64,000 nt of DNA from Undaria pinnatifida (lineage: Eukaryota; Sar; Phaeophyceae; Laminariales; Alariaceae). Of this stretch, positions 32,190 through 43,769 are shown piece by piece; positions within the stretch are counted from its first letter, which is position 1; each line of letters opens with the position of its first letter. The stretch covers positions 2,597,109 to 2,661,108 of the forward strand of contig JABAKD010000015.1 of assembly GCA_012845835.1 (NCBI GenBank). Direction: 5' to 3'. Both the position numbers and the translations under genes were made by a program. The notes beneath the pieces are model-generated. The model had not been told where the DNA came from. It worked only from the letters and a program-made list of their open reading frames with translations, and did no database searches.

Positions 32190-32448
32190 TCTACGATAGA
32201 GGTACACCACTTTTTTTCTGAAGTTCCTTGATTATATAATTAGGGAGCTTAAGATCTCTCTCCCTAACACTGATTTGGAGCAAAAATTAAAAATGCTACC
32301 GGGTGGGAAATGATATGGCTTAGGTACACAACGAGAATCATGCAAATTAATAAAAGAAAAGGTAACTTTCCGACAATTTTGGGTTAAGGAGTCCCATCAT
32401 TCAGAAACAGAAAATGGCAAAAAGTGCTACCTCTATCGTAGCACGCGT
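32190..32448 (+). mobile_element. MITE-3, complete copy 1
   Basis: Inverted ends CTACGATAGAGGTACACCAC and GTGCTACCTCTATCGTAGCA enclose about 260 bp with TACACAACGAGAATCATGCAA and TTTTGGGTTAAGG inside. Related copies: 41350-41590, 53930-54035 and 57430-57625. No coding capacity. Confidence 0.75.
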
Positions 32449-35151
32449 CATATGTGCGTTCTAAATATTAACCTTACACTTCACTCATCGCTTTGTTGCT
32501 GCATGTTTGCTTTTTTATTGTTTAGGCTTCGTTTCGTGTTCGGTACGGGCGCGACGATTACGGTGCACCACTACTATAGTACTACTTGCTGTCCTCAGAA
32601 ACAGTGTATGTGTTCTTCACATTGAACTGGTTTCCCCCCCGAGGTTCAAGAATATTCGGTATTTACGTTGTTATCAGTATCAAGAAACTAGGACACTCTC
32701 AGGTGGCAGACCGATGAAGGTAATTCATGTCTTGCTCACAAAGTCGTTGCGAGACGAACTCGAGCATCACATATGGTGTAGAAGAGGCATATTGCCGATT
32801 GAATAGGAGGGCTCGATGGGCCAACTTAAGCTTAAATATTGACCGATAAACGGGAAGACGCTCAGATGCAGTTGAGAAGTGTGTGCAGGAGAGGGCGTGC
32901 TTCATCTTGCTTCCTCGACGTCGGCATATCTGCTAGGTTCCAGAACCCTTCGAGTAGAACGCGTAGACATCTGCCGTGCACGAGAAGCAAACAGACAGTT
33001 ACGGGACTGTCAGACAACCCTCGAATAGTCCCAAAACATGCTCCACAGAGAACCCTCATTCTAGAACGCGAACTACGAGTACAGGGACAATGATTCCATG
33101 AGTGAACAGCAGCAACAACTGCTATCTTTTTGCGGCGAAATCTTGTACCTGGTACCTGGTAAGTTTTGCGATTACCCATTGACTACGCAAATAGCGCAGT
33201 GTCCCTATCAGCTACGAGCGTTAGATGGCATTGCTACACCGACGATCAACTCCGTAGGCTACCTGCTTCTGCTGTGGCGCTGCAACAAGTGCTAACATGG
33301 AGCTGTACGTTCGCTACTGAACGTTGATATTGACAATAGACTGATGCCACTAATTTCTGAACACTCCCCCTCAATGGATGTTGTGCATTAAAATACAGCA
33401 ATGCCCCAAACAAGTACTCTCGTAACCCAAAACTTCCTCCGTGGAGCTAGCTCTTAAATTAGCTTTTGCAGTGAAATGCCGTTGGAGCCGGTGTATTGCT
33501 TCACTGGTGAGCTTCTCCATGAAATAGAATGCATGCATATACTACAAAGATACTGTAAATCACAAAATATCGATCGAAACGCATCAAGGGCTCATTCAAG
33601 TCACTCGTTGTGATACAGCATGATATAAATGATTTTCAGAAGGCAACCGGGATGGTTTATAATCTACCTCTAAACAGAAAGTTTCCCATTCGCTGCCTCT
33701 CTCGTTTTCGCCAGCATAGTGACACAATTCAAGCACAACAATATACATCACATATTGAATATTCACAACCTTTACATGTAGGCCGTCAACTCACTACTCA
33801 GCTTGAGGCTGATTATCGATATTTGCTGCCAATGACATAGGCACGCGCAATTCCGCAGGGATAAGCAATCCGATGTTCCTACGTGCCACCCACCGAATCG
33901 TTACGTAGATAAGCAGTGATAAGCCACCTGATGATAACAGCGATGTATGATCCGGAGACAAACGCTTTTGCAAGCTGCGTGATACTCAGGTCGAGCGTTT
34001 TTTACTCTGTAAGATGTATGAGTCCCCCTGATTTTGCCAAGGATGATTTCGGCCCAATATCATTCTGCGCACTGATACTATAGACTATAACTCGTATGGA
34101 GAAGTACAAAAGCTGAAACTAATATACCCACCCGATATTTCGTTCAATGTAACTACCACGTGCCCGCAACCCGTATTGAGGGTGGTGAGCTCTTAGGCTG
34201 ATACTGCATCAGTATTATCATCAATACACCAAACCCACGCACCCAGAAAATGTTACCAACAACAGCAGTATTGGCCGGTGGCAACGGTACGGACATCATC
34301 CCAAAGTAGTCAGTTCTTACCATTCATAATACCTCCCCTTATTACACCACAATATACTAAATACAAGAATAAAAAAAATCATTATCAACACCAACAATGC
34401 TCTGGTAACGATACGTACATCGCCACAATATAAGAAATGTACACAAAAACTGCAAGGAAGAATATCAATAACATCTGTACCGTAGACAACAGCACAAGAC
34501 AAATAAGAGCGCCCTACATAGCACGGTATGATCCTTTCCCAAAGGCGATTACATACTACCCCATTTCTCTCGCAACGAAATCTGATCATAGCAACACAGT
34601 TAGTGGTAGCGGCAATGCAATACGCAACCCATGTATCTCCAACACACCACTCAACGGCTGGCTATGGATAGTACGCACCAAGAGGTCGGATGGCAAGAGC
34701 ACAATGCAGTAGTACCAATGACACATATTTGCTGATAGGAGGCCGAGAAATACTGAGAATAATAGGCTAGCTAAAATCAACACCGGGTGCTGTCAGCAGT
34801 AACACTTAGGCGGACTACCGTCCTTTTCCGAGGCGTCTAGAACTACTGGGGTCACTCACCGCATTTATTCACACGCCGATTCCGGGAGTTTTCGTTTCAA
34901 TTGAAACCTCAACACCTATTTTCGTGTTCCACTGAATTTTACCTCAAATGGCTTGTACGAAGTATTTTTGACTGGAAACAGAGCTCCTATTAATAACGCC
35001 ATCGGGGACTACAGCGGGGAACAGGCGTTTTGCTCGAAGTTACCCAATATGGAAGGTACCTTGTCACTTATAAGACGTAACCCGGAGTGGTCGTCAGCAC
35101 AACACAGCACTCGTACATTCCTGGCAGTGCAGCCACGGACATCCGGCGAGC
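32449..35151. other. AT-rich stretch without gene
   Basis: Scanned on both strands; the open frames are short and show no family resemblance. No repeat family from elsewhere in the window recognised. Confidence 0.4.
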
Positions 35152-35285
35152 TTCGCGGGCTCACCCCTCCTCCCCACGACTACACGCATCCCATCCATGA
35201 CGCCACCATAAAAGTATGAGGTAATTTCAACGCGCGTTCATCCTCGCGCTGCTCCTGCAGGCAGGCAACCCGTTTTGAAGCTGCA
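35152..35285 (+). repeat. Family U repeat, copy 2
   Basis: Diverged copy of 3862-4010 in the same orientation. Confidence 0.65.
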
Positions 35286-35689
35286 GGCTACGAGTGCTGA
35301 GAAACGTTTAGTATGAAAAAGGTTTAGTTTATTTGCACACAGAGCCAACACCCCTTCAGATACCACTAAAAATCTCCCCCTCCCCCGCCCCCCGCTCCCC
35401 CCACGGTGTTTGTAGTTTGGGCAATGGTTGTTCTGGCGTTTTCGTTTTTTTTGTTTTCAACGTCTTTTTTTTCATCTTCGTTTGTTCAGTTCCTGTTCGG
35501 CAACGCCAGACGAAACGTTCAGCACGTCAAATGCTACTGCACTGCAGTATTAGTAGTAGCAGCGTGCACAGCGTACATCTGTGTGTACGCATGTATGTAG
35601 TGTTTTTTTGCCAGTCGCTAAAGGAAAGAAATAGAAAAAAACGGAAAGTTGGAAAAGGGAACGCAGTGGTTGAGGGATGAAACACCCAG

Positions 35690-36045
35690 GAAGACAAAAC
35701 ATTGAGTAAAACAAGACGGCAAGAAAAAAACGGAAATCAAGCAAAACAGAGAGCCAGCAAGGAACCAGATGACACCACCCAACCAGCCTTGGGGGCAGCA
35801 GCCACACTGGGTTCCGAATGCACCCACTGTAGCAGTAGGAGCATTATGGCATGGTATATCACCTTCGTACTGTTCCTGACGGCGACAGTAGTGGTGTTCA
35901 TATGGTCGTCATCGCCCTGGTACCCAATACATATATAAAACGAACCTAAAATATATCGATAGCAAAAAAAGCACAGCAACGAAGCAGATGACACTACCCC
36001 GCGGTGTCTGGGCAGCACCCAACTGGGTTCTGAATGCAACCGTTA
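35690..36045 (+). repeat. Family T repeat, copies 2 and 3
   Basis: Two units (about 35750-35830 and 35975-36040) share CAGATGACAC(C/T)ACCC and CTGGGTTC(C/T)GAATGCA with each other and with 27465-27545. Confidence 0.6.
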
Positions 36046-36729
36046 TGGTATCGACCTGGGAGCCAAGCAAAGGCTTAGGATCCAAGATGTTGCATATGGA
36101 TGTGAAACAAAAGGATTTTTCATGCGTTTGGGGGCGTATGGATAGGAAAAAGAGGATGATACAATTGGGTTTACAAAATTTTCATCCGCCTCGTAGCTTC
36201 AATTCTTCCCGTACACAAGGAATGATACAGCGTGCTTTTCTAAGGATACGCACGTGAATGGACACTGTGGGGCGTGCTTTTTAGAGAGGCCTACAAGGAG
36301 TATATGTATCAGGGATATCGTCTAAAACATGGCGTCATCGGCACGACGATTATGACGATGCGGACAGGCACGGCAGGGGCCGCCCTTTGCGGAACCAGCA
36401 ATCGGAGGATAAGGGGAGTGTCGCGTCTCTTTCTCCGGGCGGATAGGCACCCCTCCCGCAAATGACTGGATAATTGCAGCTTGAGGCATAGAAGTCACTT
36501 TGTCTGAACCCTGGGGACCGAGACGGGATTTTGACCCAGCAGCCCAGCCTTCGCGCCCCTCCCTGGACCTACCGCCCTTGCTCCGGGGTATCTTTTCTGA
36601 GGAGGTCTGGCCTCGACGCCCGATGACAGCCGTAACTGCCTCGGGCTCCCTAACGGGTCGAGAGGGCTTAACGAGGCGACGGACGATAACACTGCTCGAG
36701 AGGCCTCACTTCGGCGCGAATCTTAGGCT

Positions 36730-37940
36730 CACAGTTGCGAGATGGCGGTGCAAGCCACTGAAGACTCCCTTCGTGGGGTAGAATCCTCCTGCGCGTTTCT
36801 AGAGCTCCGGCGAAATACTTCCGCGCAGGATAAGAACAAGTTCTTGCGTGACTGGAGCCAGCAGGAAAAGGTTAGGCTCGGCGAGAAGGTGTCTGAGACC
36901 GCGACGAAGGAGAGGGCGACGGCGGCCCTATATCTTGCGGAGGAAAGCGCGGTACAAGTGGAAACAAACACCGACCGGATTGGAGGGCGTCTGCCTCTAC
37001 AGCCGTGAGGGCCCCAAATATTTCGGATGCTCTTACCTCTGTTACCGCAAGAGCCTTCTTTGCGACCGCTAGGATCCATTCTGCCGCTACCGCCGCAGGG
37101 GACCCGCGTTTTTCGGACGAATCTACCGCTGTTGGGGAGGGAGCCTCCTTTACGGCAGCTGGAACTCACCCTGCCGGGACCCCCGCGTTGTCCAGACGCT
37201 CCTACCGCTGTGGGAGTCCCTGCTACCGGTACTGGGACCCAATCCGCCACTGCGACCGCGGAGGCCGTGCAATATTTGAGTGCGTTTACCGCTGTTACCG
37301 AAGGAACCCGCCGGCGATAGCTAGGGTCCACTCTGCCGCTGCGCCGCGGGAGACGAACATGTTCCACCCACTCGGGCGGACGGATCTGACGAAGAGTGAA
37401 TAATCCCGATAGACGGTGCCATTATGCATGATAACGTAGAGTGCATGACGGTCGAATCGCTATTTGCGGATAACCTGGCGGCGAAGGTTGTTGCTGCGGC
37501 AACCGCCGCGCTCCACCGTCTGTAGGAGCCGCTGCTGACAGTCCGCCTCGTGACGGAGCAAACTCACTCCGCAACCTACTTCACCCTAGAAAACACGGTC
37601 GTCATGGACGCCCTCTGCGACGCTCCTCGGCGCGTTCACGATTCCACGGCAACCCGTGTGCTCTGGTGGACCCCGACACGGTACGCTGGATGCGTGGGCC
37701 AAGGAGGAGTTCAAAACCTCACTCGTGATGGCTGTCGGGCGACGGTGATGGGCGAGACCGTCATGAACACATGAGGACCGCTACGGCCGCGGTGGAGGTC
37801 CTCGGAACTGAAGCCGCGGGGGTGATTTGGGCCATAGCAGCGGCGGTGGCGGCAACGGTTGGCGCGGTGGCACGACGTACCGTGGAAAATGAGGAGGGAA
37901 GGGCCGCTTTTCCAGAGGAAATAGAGTCGGCAGCTCTCTG
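36730..37940 (+). pseudogene. Decayed Ala/Thr-rich coding relic, probably the N-terminal part of a gag-like polyprotein
   Basis: A charged, helical stretch opens at 36742 (FLRDWSQQEKVRLGEKVSE). Ala/Thr/Gly-rich segments follow in shifting frames, with imperfect repeats such as FTAAGTHPAGTP and TAVGVPATGTGTQSATATAE. Another hydrophobic Ala-rich segment is at about 37775-37940 (AAGVIWAIAAAVAATVGAV). GC content is higher than in the flanks. At least three frameshifts and several stops interrupt it. No domain is recognised; the link with the gag-like piece at 38514 is inference from order and strand. Confidence 0.35.
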
Positions 37941-38129
37941 AAGGGCGTGCTCCGAGCGACAGCAGCGCTACCTCGGGCGCACCCTACAACGCTTCGGAGA
38001 GTACGGACATTGGTACGCCTTCCGCAGACATCAATGTAAATCTACCTTCCAAAAGACAAGGACCGTCGTTGATCGACGTCACTTCATCTACGTAAACGCT
38101 ATGATCAATATCGATTACCAATTACCGCG

Positions 38130-39240
38130 TTCAGCCGTTATGTTTCGATCTCACCTGCGCTTGCCAGATCAATGTAGACGCAGCCGCCGCCACAAAAGAA
38201 GCCGATCATATAGCCGCTGTGAAGCCCGCCTATGTCAATATTGACGCGAGCAAGGTCAAGCGAGTCACAAGTTTGCCCCCCACGAACCTCAACCAGGCAC
38301 TCACTTCTCAACAACGTATCCGCTCGGCCAAACGAACCCATACAGGCATTCTGGCGCTTAACGATCCACGTTGCAGCAAAGACGCTTAGTAGACCACGGT
38401 TTTGATCACCGTCAGCCCCCCCCCTCTGCAAATCTTTCGGGCGCGCTATCGCCCTTGACGAACCGTTCACCCCCAGGCTCAGCACCATCATTGGTTCTAT
38501 TTTTAGCCGGGTCATGCGTGCGGTTGAACGAGGAGATTCGGGGCCGGCGATTTTCAACCTTCTTCCCCAATTTCTGAATCGACAATTCGACCACGAAGAT
38601 GCGGCGTCTGCTCTTAGTGCATTGCAAGATTATAGGGTCCCAAGCGGCACGCCATATTCGGCTTGTTATCGTGCTTTCCGGATGGTAGACTTGGGGGTGA
38701 CAGGAAGTAAGCTCGCGTTGGCGCTAGGGATGAGGCTGGTACTAGAGGTAGTTCGTCTGAGTGTAAATGAGCAGTTTCCCCAGCTCATGCTCAGTCTATA
38801 CCCCGGAGAGCTGACGACTTGTCCTCTTCCCTTTTGGATCGATCGATGCTATGTGGTTGGCCTTAGAGGTCCTCGTCAATGGTATGATATTTGTCTTATA
38901 TGGCCAAAATTGTTTTCACGTCTTGTTCGCATTGGGGGGGGCGTGTCTCCGCCTCGTTGAGGCCTTTGCCTGCCGCTCTAGGCCGCGGGAAGGGGCGCCA
39001 TCGCAGAGATCTGCGTGAGCGACGGCTTTGCAATGAAACCGTGATATTATGAACGTGTCACAGAGCCTCGCAGATTCCTCCGACCGCTGGTTCTCATCCT
39101 CCTCGTACCCGCACTGGCTGCTTACCCGTTTTGATGAAGTTTGCGCTAATAGTGGTAGCTTCTCGACTGATGGCTCTCCCCTATGGGGCGGTTTGCTTTC
39201 CCCAACAGCCCGCGTGGCAGCCCTTGTGGCAGCCCTTTGA
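38130..39240 (+). pseudogene. Gag-like coding relic
   Basis: The open segment 38514-38960 reads AASALSALQDYRVPSGTPYS, then CYRAFRMVDLGV, VLEVVRLSVNEQFPQLMLSL and YPGEL. The pattern of a Trp/Tyr-poor helix bundle with a YxAFR-VNEQFP-LYPG order resembles capsid regions of retroelement gag proteins. Downstream, around 39040-39080, a Cys/His-poor string ending SQSLADSSDRW sits where a zinc knuckle would be expected and may be a decayed one. No protease, reverse transcriptase or integrase is found up to 44 kb. Recognition rests on pattern only. Confidence 0.4.
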
Positions 39241-39299
39241 GAAAAATAGGAAGTATATTTGAACTTCCATAACACAATGCAATATTTCATCCAAATATA

Positions 39300-40860
39300 A
39301 ATTCCTCTTCATAAACACTAGCGCTTGCATGACCCCCGAGCTTGGTCAGCTCCAAGACAACGGTGACACAAACCGCCCCTGGCAGGAGCGCATGCTACGC
39401 TACTGCGACGAGCACAAAACAGGGGGGACAGGTAATAGCTCTCGCAAAGGCCACGGCCATCAGCCAGACGGCAGCAAGGCCAAGGCCATACACAAAACTC
39501 CGACCACCACTAGAATAACGCGGGTTCCGGTTTCACACAGCAGGGGTAAGATGGCGGCGACGGACAACACAGAGATAGCTCTGCCACGACTGTACACCAA
39601 CCAGTCCCGGCTTCGCCCGTTTCGTCGATCAACGCCCTTGCCATGCGTCTCGACCCGTCGAACAACACGAATAATAACTCCAATGCACGTCAGCCTGGCA
39701 CCTTCCACGCTGGTAATTGACGCTTGGACGGTGGTACGGCACCCCTCTGGCATCCACTTCTAGTATTTCTAGGGAAAACAACTACGTTTCGAAAGGTGCG
39801 CGTATCCCACGCTCAACCAGCGCCCAGCGCCGACCAGCATCGATAGCTGCCCGTACACCCCGAACGTTGCCTCTTGATATAGGCAATCTTCCTCGGCTTA
39901 TTGATTCAGCACATCCTGTTACCGCGGCGAGCTCCCATGCTCCCCGGCTTCCCGACGCGGAACGATAAACGTCACGTCACTGGTATTTCACCTATAGCGC
40001 AGACTTTAGAACCGTGTATCGGCCGCCCCTTGGGTTTAACCCCTGCTGTGCTAAGCCTTGCGTCTCGCTCACACGTGTTCCCACGCGTTATTTCTTTTAT
40101 TTTAACAGCACCACTACCGCAAAGGGAATTCTCTCCCCGAGTAATATTTATCTTGCTCAACGCGCGCCCTGGGGTCTGCCACAATGCGCACCGTTGACGC
40201 CGTGCTCCTACACGCCTGGCCCCCCTGGTTCCGACCATGCGACGACGGTTGATTTGAAGTGCGGGAAGGCCGTCGCCTGAACCCCGAGTCCTTCTTTTTG
40301 CGCTCCATTCGGCGTTCCCTCGCATGAGCGACGGGCGTTCTGGCCTGTTCCCTATCGCAGATAATTCGGCGGGCTTAGCTACCCCGTCCATATTGTCAGG
40401 CATGTCTACCGGACTGGAACCTCGCCCGGTGGGCACTCACCTGCCATCCGCCCGAGAACGGTTTTAACTTCGCCTGGAGTGTCTGTAGGGAATCTCCTTC
40501 GTATGTGCGTTTTTTGCATGCCCTCTTCGGGCTTTCACGGTGTCAGTGGAACAGGCACTTCCGACTCTCCCCGTCGAACCCGTGGTGACTCCACAGCTTC
40601 CTGTCAAGGTAACCGGGTTGCTTATCCGCCGTCGCGCGGATTACTCGCTTCTATCGTCAAGAAGGTAGCAGCTCCAAGCCCGTTGCCCCCGTTGGTTTTC
40701 GACCGAAGGGTGCAGACAGAGCCCATTATGGTGACTTTTTGTCTACTCGTGATGGCGCATCCCAGCCGGTGGCCGTGGGCCCGGACTCGCTTCTCGCGTA
40801 GGCGACCCAGTGCCCCCAGAGGGCTGTGCTGCGCGCTCCAATCGTGCCCTCCAACAGCTC
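39300..40860 (+). pseudogene. Ser/Thr/Pro-rich linker-like relic between gag-like and NADAR parts
   Basis: Frame-broken plus-strand segments such as SRKGHGHQPDGSKAKAIH (39430-39490), SAQRRPASIAARTPRTLPLD (39800-39880) and LPTLPVEPVVTPQLPVKVTG (40560-40620). Composition suggests a low-complexity linker. It could simply be noise in GC-rich DNA. Confidence 0.3.
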
Positions 40861-40869
40861 GACCACCAC

Positions 40870-41349
40870 GGTATTTAAACGTACACGTGACCATTCCTCG
40901 GAAAACGTCATTGTTGTTCTGGCAGCTCCCGTCCATTTTTCACAACGGGCACCGTCGGCGTTTGTTGCCGACGGTGTTTCGTATTCCTGAGCAGAACAGT
41001 ATGTGATGGGACAAAAGGCACGCCTCTTGCACTACCCCCGTGCTTTGGAACGCATACCTTGCTCGTCGGATCCGCAATCGCACAAACGCAACAGCCGCAG
41101 GGTTCGTAGTTTTGACCACGCCATTTGGGAGCGTTTACGGGAAAACTCCGATCACGCAGGGACGTTCACCAATTTTTTTCAGAACCCGGCGCTGAAACGT
41201 CGCCTTTGGGACACTGGTAATACGATTTTAGCCGAAGCGAGCCCTTAAGGACCCCGAGCCAGGCATTGTCCTCCGGGCGGACGACCCCGAAGCTCATGCC
41301 CCCCGCTTGTGGTGAAGATATGACGTATTCTCGGGCAGGCTCTGACGCG
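40870..41349 (+). pseudogene. NADAR (YbiA-like) domain pseudogene
   Basis: In one frame the sequence gives PSAFVADGVSYS, a TGA stop at 40988-40990, then AEQYVMGQKARLL, SSDPQSHKR, RRVRSFDHAIWERLRE, FFQNPALKRRLWDTGN and AEASP before a TAA at 41246. The expected continuation LRADDPEAHAPRLW is still readable one frame over, followed by further stops. NADAR domains act on N-glycosidic bonds in ADP-ribose/nucleotide-like metabolites and riboflavin intermediates. Dead as it stands. The MITE-3 copy starts directly after its last recognisable residues. The upstream frame is continuous from about 40865 without its own start, which suggests it was the end of a longer protein. Confidence 0.85.
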
Positions 41350-41590
41350 TGCTGCGATAGACGTGCACCACTCTTTTTCTGGCGTTCCTCAATTTCGGAG
41401 CTTAATACCTCTCCCACAAACTAATTTGGAGAAAACAAAACTCTCACCGGACGAAAAGTCCCATGGCATAGATACACAACGAGAATCATGCAAAACCTAA
41501 ATTGCCTATTTCCGGCGGTTTTGGGTTAAGGTGAGCTCAGTCATTGAGAAACCATTTCAGACGAAAGTTGTCACCCCTATCGTAGCACGT
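41350..41590 (+). mobile_element. MITE-3, copy 2
   Basis: GCTGCGATAGACGTGCACCA at the left and CACCCCTATCGTAGCACGTG at the right, with ACACAACGAGAATCATGCAA and TTTTGGGTTAAGG inside, aligned along its length with 32190-32448. Confidence 0.75.
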
Positions 41591-41627
41591 GTCCTCTATC
41601 GTAGCACACTAAAGGCTACACTTTTCC

Positions 41628-42405
41628 TGTAGTATTCTTCTGCAGCTTCACCGGCCATTTAAAGCAAGTATTGAACTAGACGAGGCCTCCCGCCCCGAAG
41701 CAGGAGGGTCTCGACCGGGAGGTACCTCCGCGCTGAGCGCTCAGCGCGGCGGCAATCCTGGAAAAATAAAATAAAGTAAAATAAACCAAAATAAATTTAA
41801 ACACGGCACAGAAACTACTCAGCACGCAGGATGTCTAGGGTGGTCTGAAATTGTTTATGCTTCCTCTTGTTTTAGACCGTTGGACGGAGGTTGAAGGCAA
41901 TGATTGTGGCTCCGGTTCTGTGCCTCAGGTAGGCTCCAATAGGCCGGAACCAACAGCTTTGTTCCGATGTCGGATCCATTTGAAGATATCCCAAGTTGCT
42001 TCCGCACGGGGCCGAGTGTGGCAAGGCCCCTCGCAGACTTCTCCGGTCCGCAAAGGTTGTAAAACAAGAAACTACTGCAAGCATAAGCTGGGTGGGTGGG
42101 ATAGTTGGTATTTATCCTTCAACGTATAAAACAAGAAACTACTGCATGCATAAGCTGGGTGGGTGGGATGGTCGGTATTTCTCCTTCAACGTATGTTCTC
42201 TGGCTTTGGATTCGTAGGAACAGGCGCAGTGATCGATGTGGCCTAGATTCTCCAAGTAATTCACCTGTTCCAAATCATGGAAACACCTCCGTACCATCGA
42301 TGCCTGAATTTTCTGGAAAGCCGATTTCACTGTAGTATTCTTCTGTGGCTTCACCGATCATTTACAGTAAATATTGGATTAGATGAGGCTTCCTCCCCCA
42401 GCCGG
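41628..42405. repeat. Low-copy direct repeats
   Basis: TGTAGTATTCTTCTG(C/T)(A/G)GCTTCACCG at 41630 and again at 42332, each followed by a similar ATT..AGA.GAGGC block. Between them is a 67-bp tandem duplication (42060-42126 and 42127-42193; GCATAAGCTGGGTGGGTGGG). No gene seen. Confidence 0.7.
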
Positions 42406-42678
42406 TGGGCCTACCCATATTTCCGTTGTTTCTTATTCTCTGCATCGGCTACCGGACTGGGGTCGTCGTCTCACCCAAACTTTATTAAATTTTTTACCAT
42501 ACAGTGGCGTGCACGAGTCGAAGGACCGGCGGGTGTGGTAAATCAATTAGGATTAGCGTACTTTTGCGTCCGCTTAGAAGCACCGTCACTGGTTTGATAA
42601 GTGCTCCCCGCAAGAGCAGCAGCGGTCACCGTAGAACATACATGGTACCTTGGTACTGCTTGTTCCATGTTCCAAACA

Positions 42679-42963
42679 CTAGCATGATATAAGCTCGTCA
42701 CGGAGTGGGTGTTCCTGCAGAACGACTTCATTCCAAAACGCTTCGTGTTTGCGCACGAAACCCAGCACAGACGCGCTCGCCCCCGCGCCAGCGTCCCACG
42801 CCGGGGCATGCCACGGCAGCCGCCGGAGCGGCCATTGCATCAAGTCTTTGAATACGTCTGCCCCAATTGGCAACGTGAGCGAGGGGTTAAGAATCGCCCA
42901 TGTGTCCACCCACCAATGTCCGTCGGCGGAAAGCTGTGGAATTGAGGGTAGAATAGGCCGCAC
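42679..42963 (-). CDS. Unassigned possible coding fragment
   Basis: A minus-strand open frame with protein-like texture: LSADGHWWVDTWAILNP, LPIGADVFKDLMQWPLRRLP, SVLGFVRKHEAFWNEVV. The overlapping frames look worse. No known domain recognised, and no start or splice sites could be assigned. Could be an exon or a relic. Confidence 0.3.
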   Translation of the reverse strand: MRPILPSIPQLSADGHWWVDTWAILNPSLTLPIGADVFKDLMQWPLRRLPWHAPAWDAGAGASASVLGFVRKHEAFWNEVVLQEHPLRDELISC

Positions 42964-43769
42964 GCCAGTCTAGCGATGATTTAGGTGCCGGAACCATTTA
43001 TCAGCGCCCACCTATCGCGCATGCTAATACAAGACCATCTGAATGTCAATAAACAGCATCGTAAGTCAGAAACGGGGGGCAATGATTTCACGCCCCTTGT
43101 TCTGCTAAACAACTAAGCGAACGTCAAAGTGATGCTGTGTGTCCAGCCGGTCCACCGAGAAAACCTCACGGTAACACAGACACTAACAGCGCGACTCCGC
43201 GCCACTCCTACCTACCATTATCTAACAGCGAAAGTAAAGCGTAACGAAATAGGAAAACGCTGCCACGAGTCACACATGTGTCTGCGATACTACCAGTAGC
43301 TGATAAAACAGGGCCTGCCACCGAGATTTATAGTCGGCCCGCTCAGCTATCACCCGCGCAGACCAGGGGGGGGCGGCGGAATGGCAGGGGAAGCGAGTAG
43401 GCCGCGGTCGCCGTCTCCCCCGCGACCCCGACCCTGTCCCGACCTCCAACTCCCCTGGCGTGCGGGCGTTGCGTGCTTTTTCCCGCGACGCCCAGATCGG
43501 GGGGGGGGGGGAGGGGGCTGCTGGGCCAGCGATGCACCCACCCACCCCTCGCGGCGTACACCCCTGCCGGTGCATGTACGCCCATATCACGTGGAGAGGG
43601 ACCCACGAATGGGGCCGTCGAAAGGTAGCTGCACTGGGTTGCGGACGAGCTGTGTTCAGCGTCTCGAATCCTCGCAGCAGCAGCGTCTTTACCCGCCACA
43701 CCACGACACCCGCCCATTATCAAACCGTAGCCCCCGCGCGTAGGTAGGAAGACATGGGGGCAGCGTTCT

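Noticed and set aside
36729-37367. Longest minus-strand open frame (212 residues)
   Set aside because: Antisense to the Ala/Thr-rich relic; Arg/Ser/Val-rich composition follows from the complementary GC-rich repeats, and no domain is seen.
36400-41700. LTR pair around the gag/NADAR relic
   Set aside because: Direct repeats were looked for near both sides; only the unrelated 41.6/42.3 kb low-copy repeat was found.
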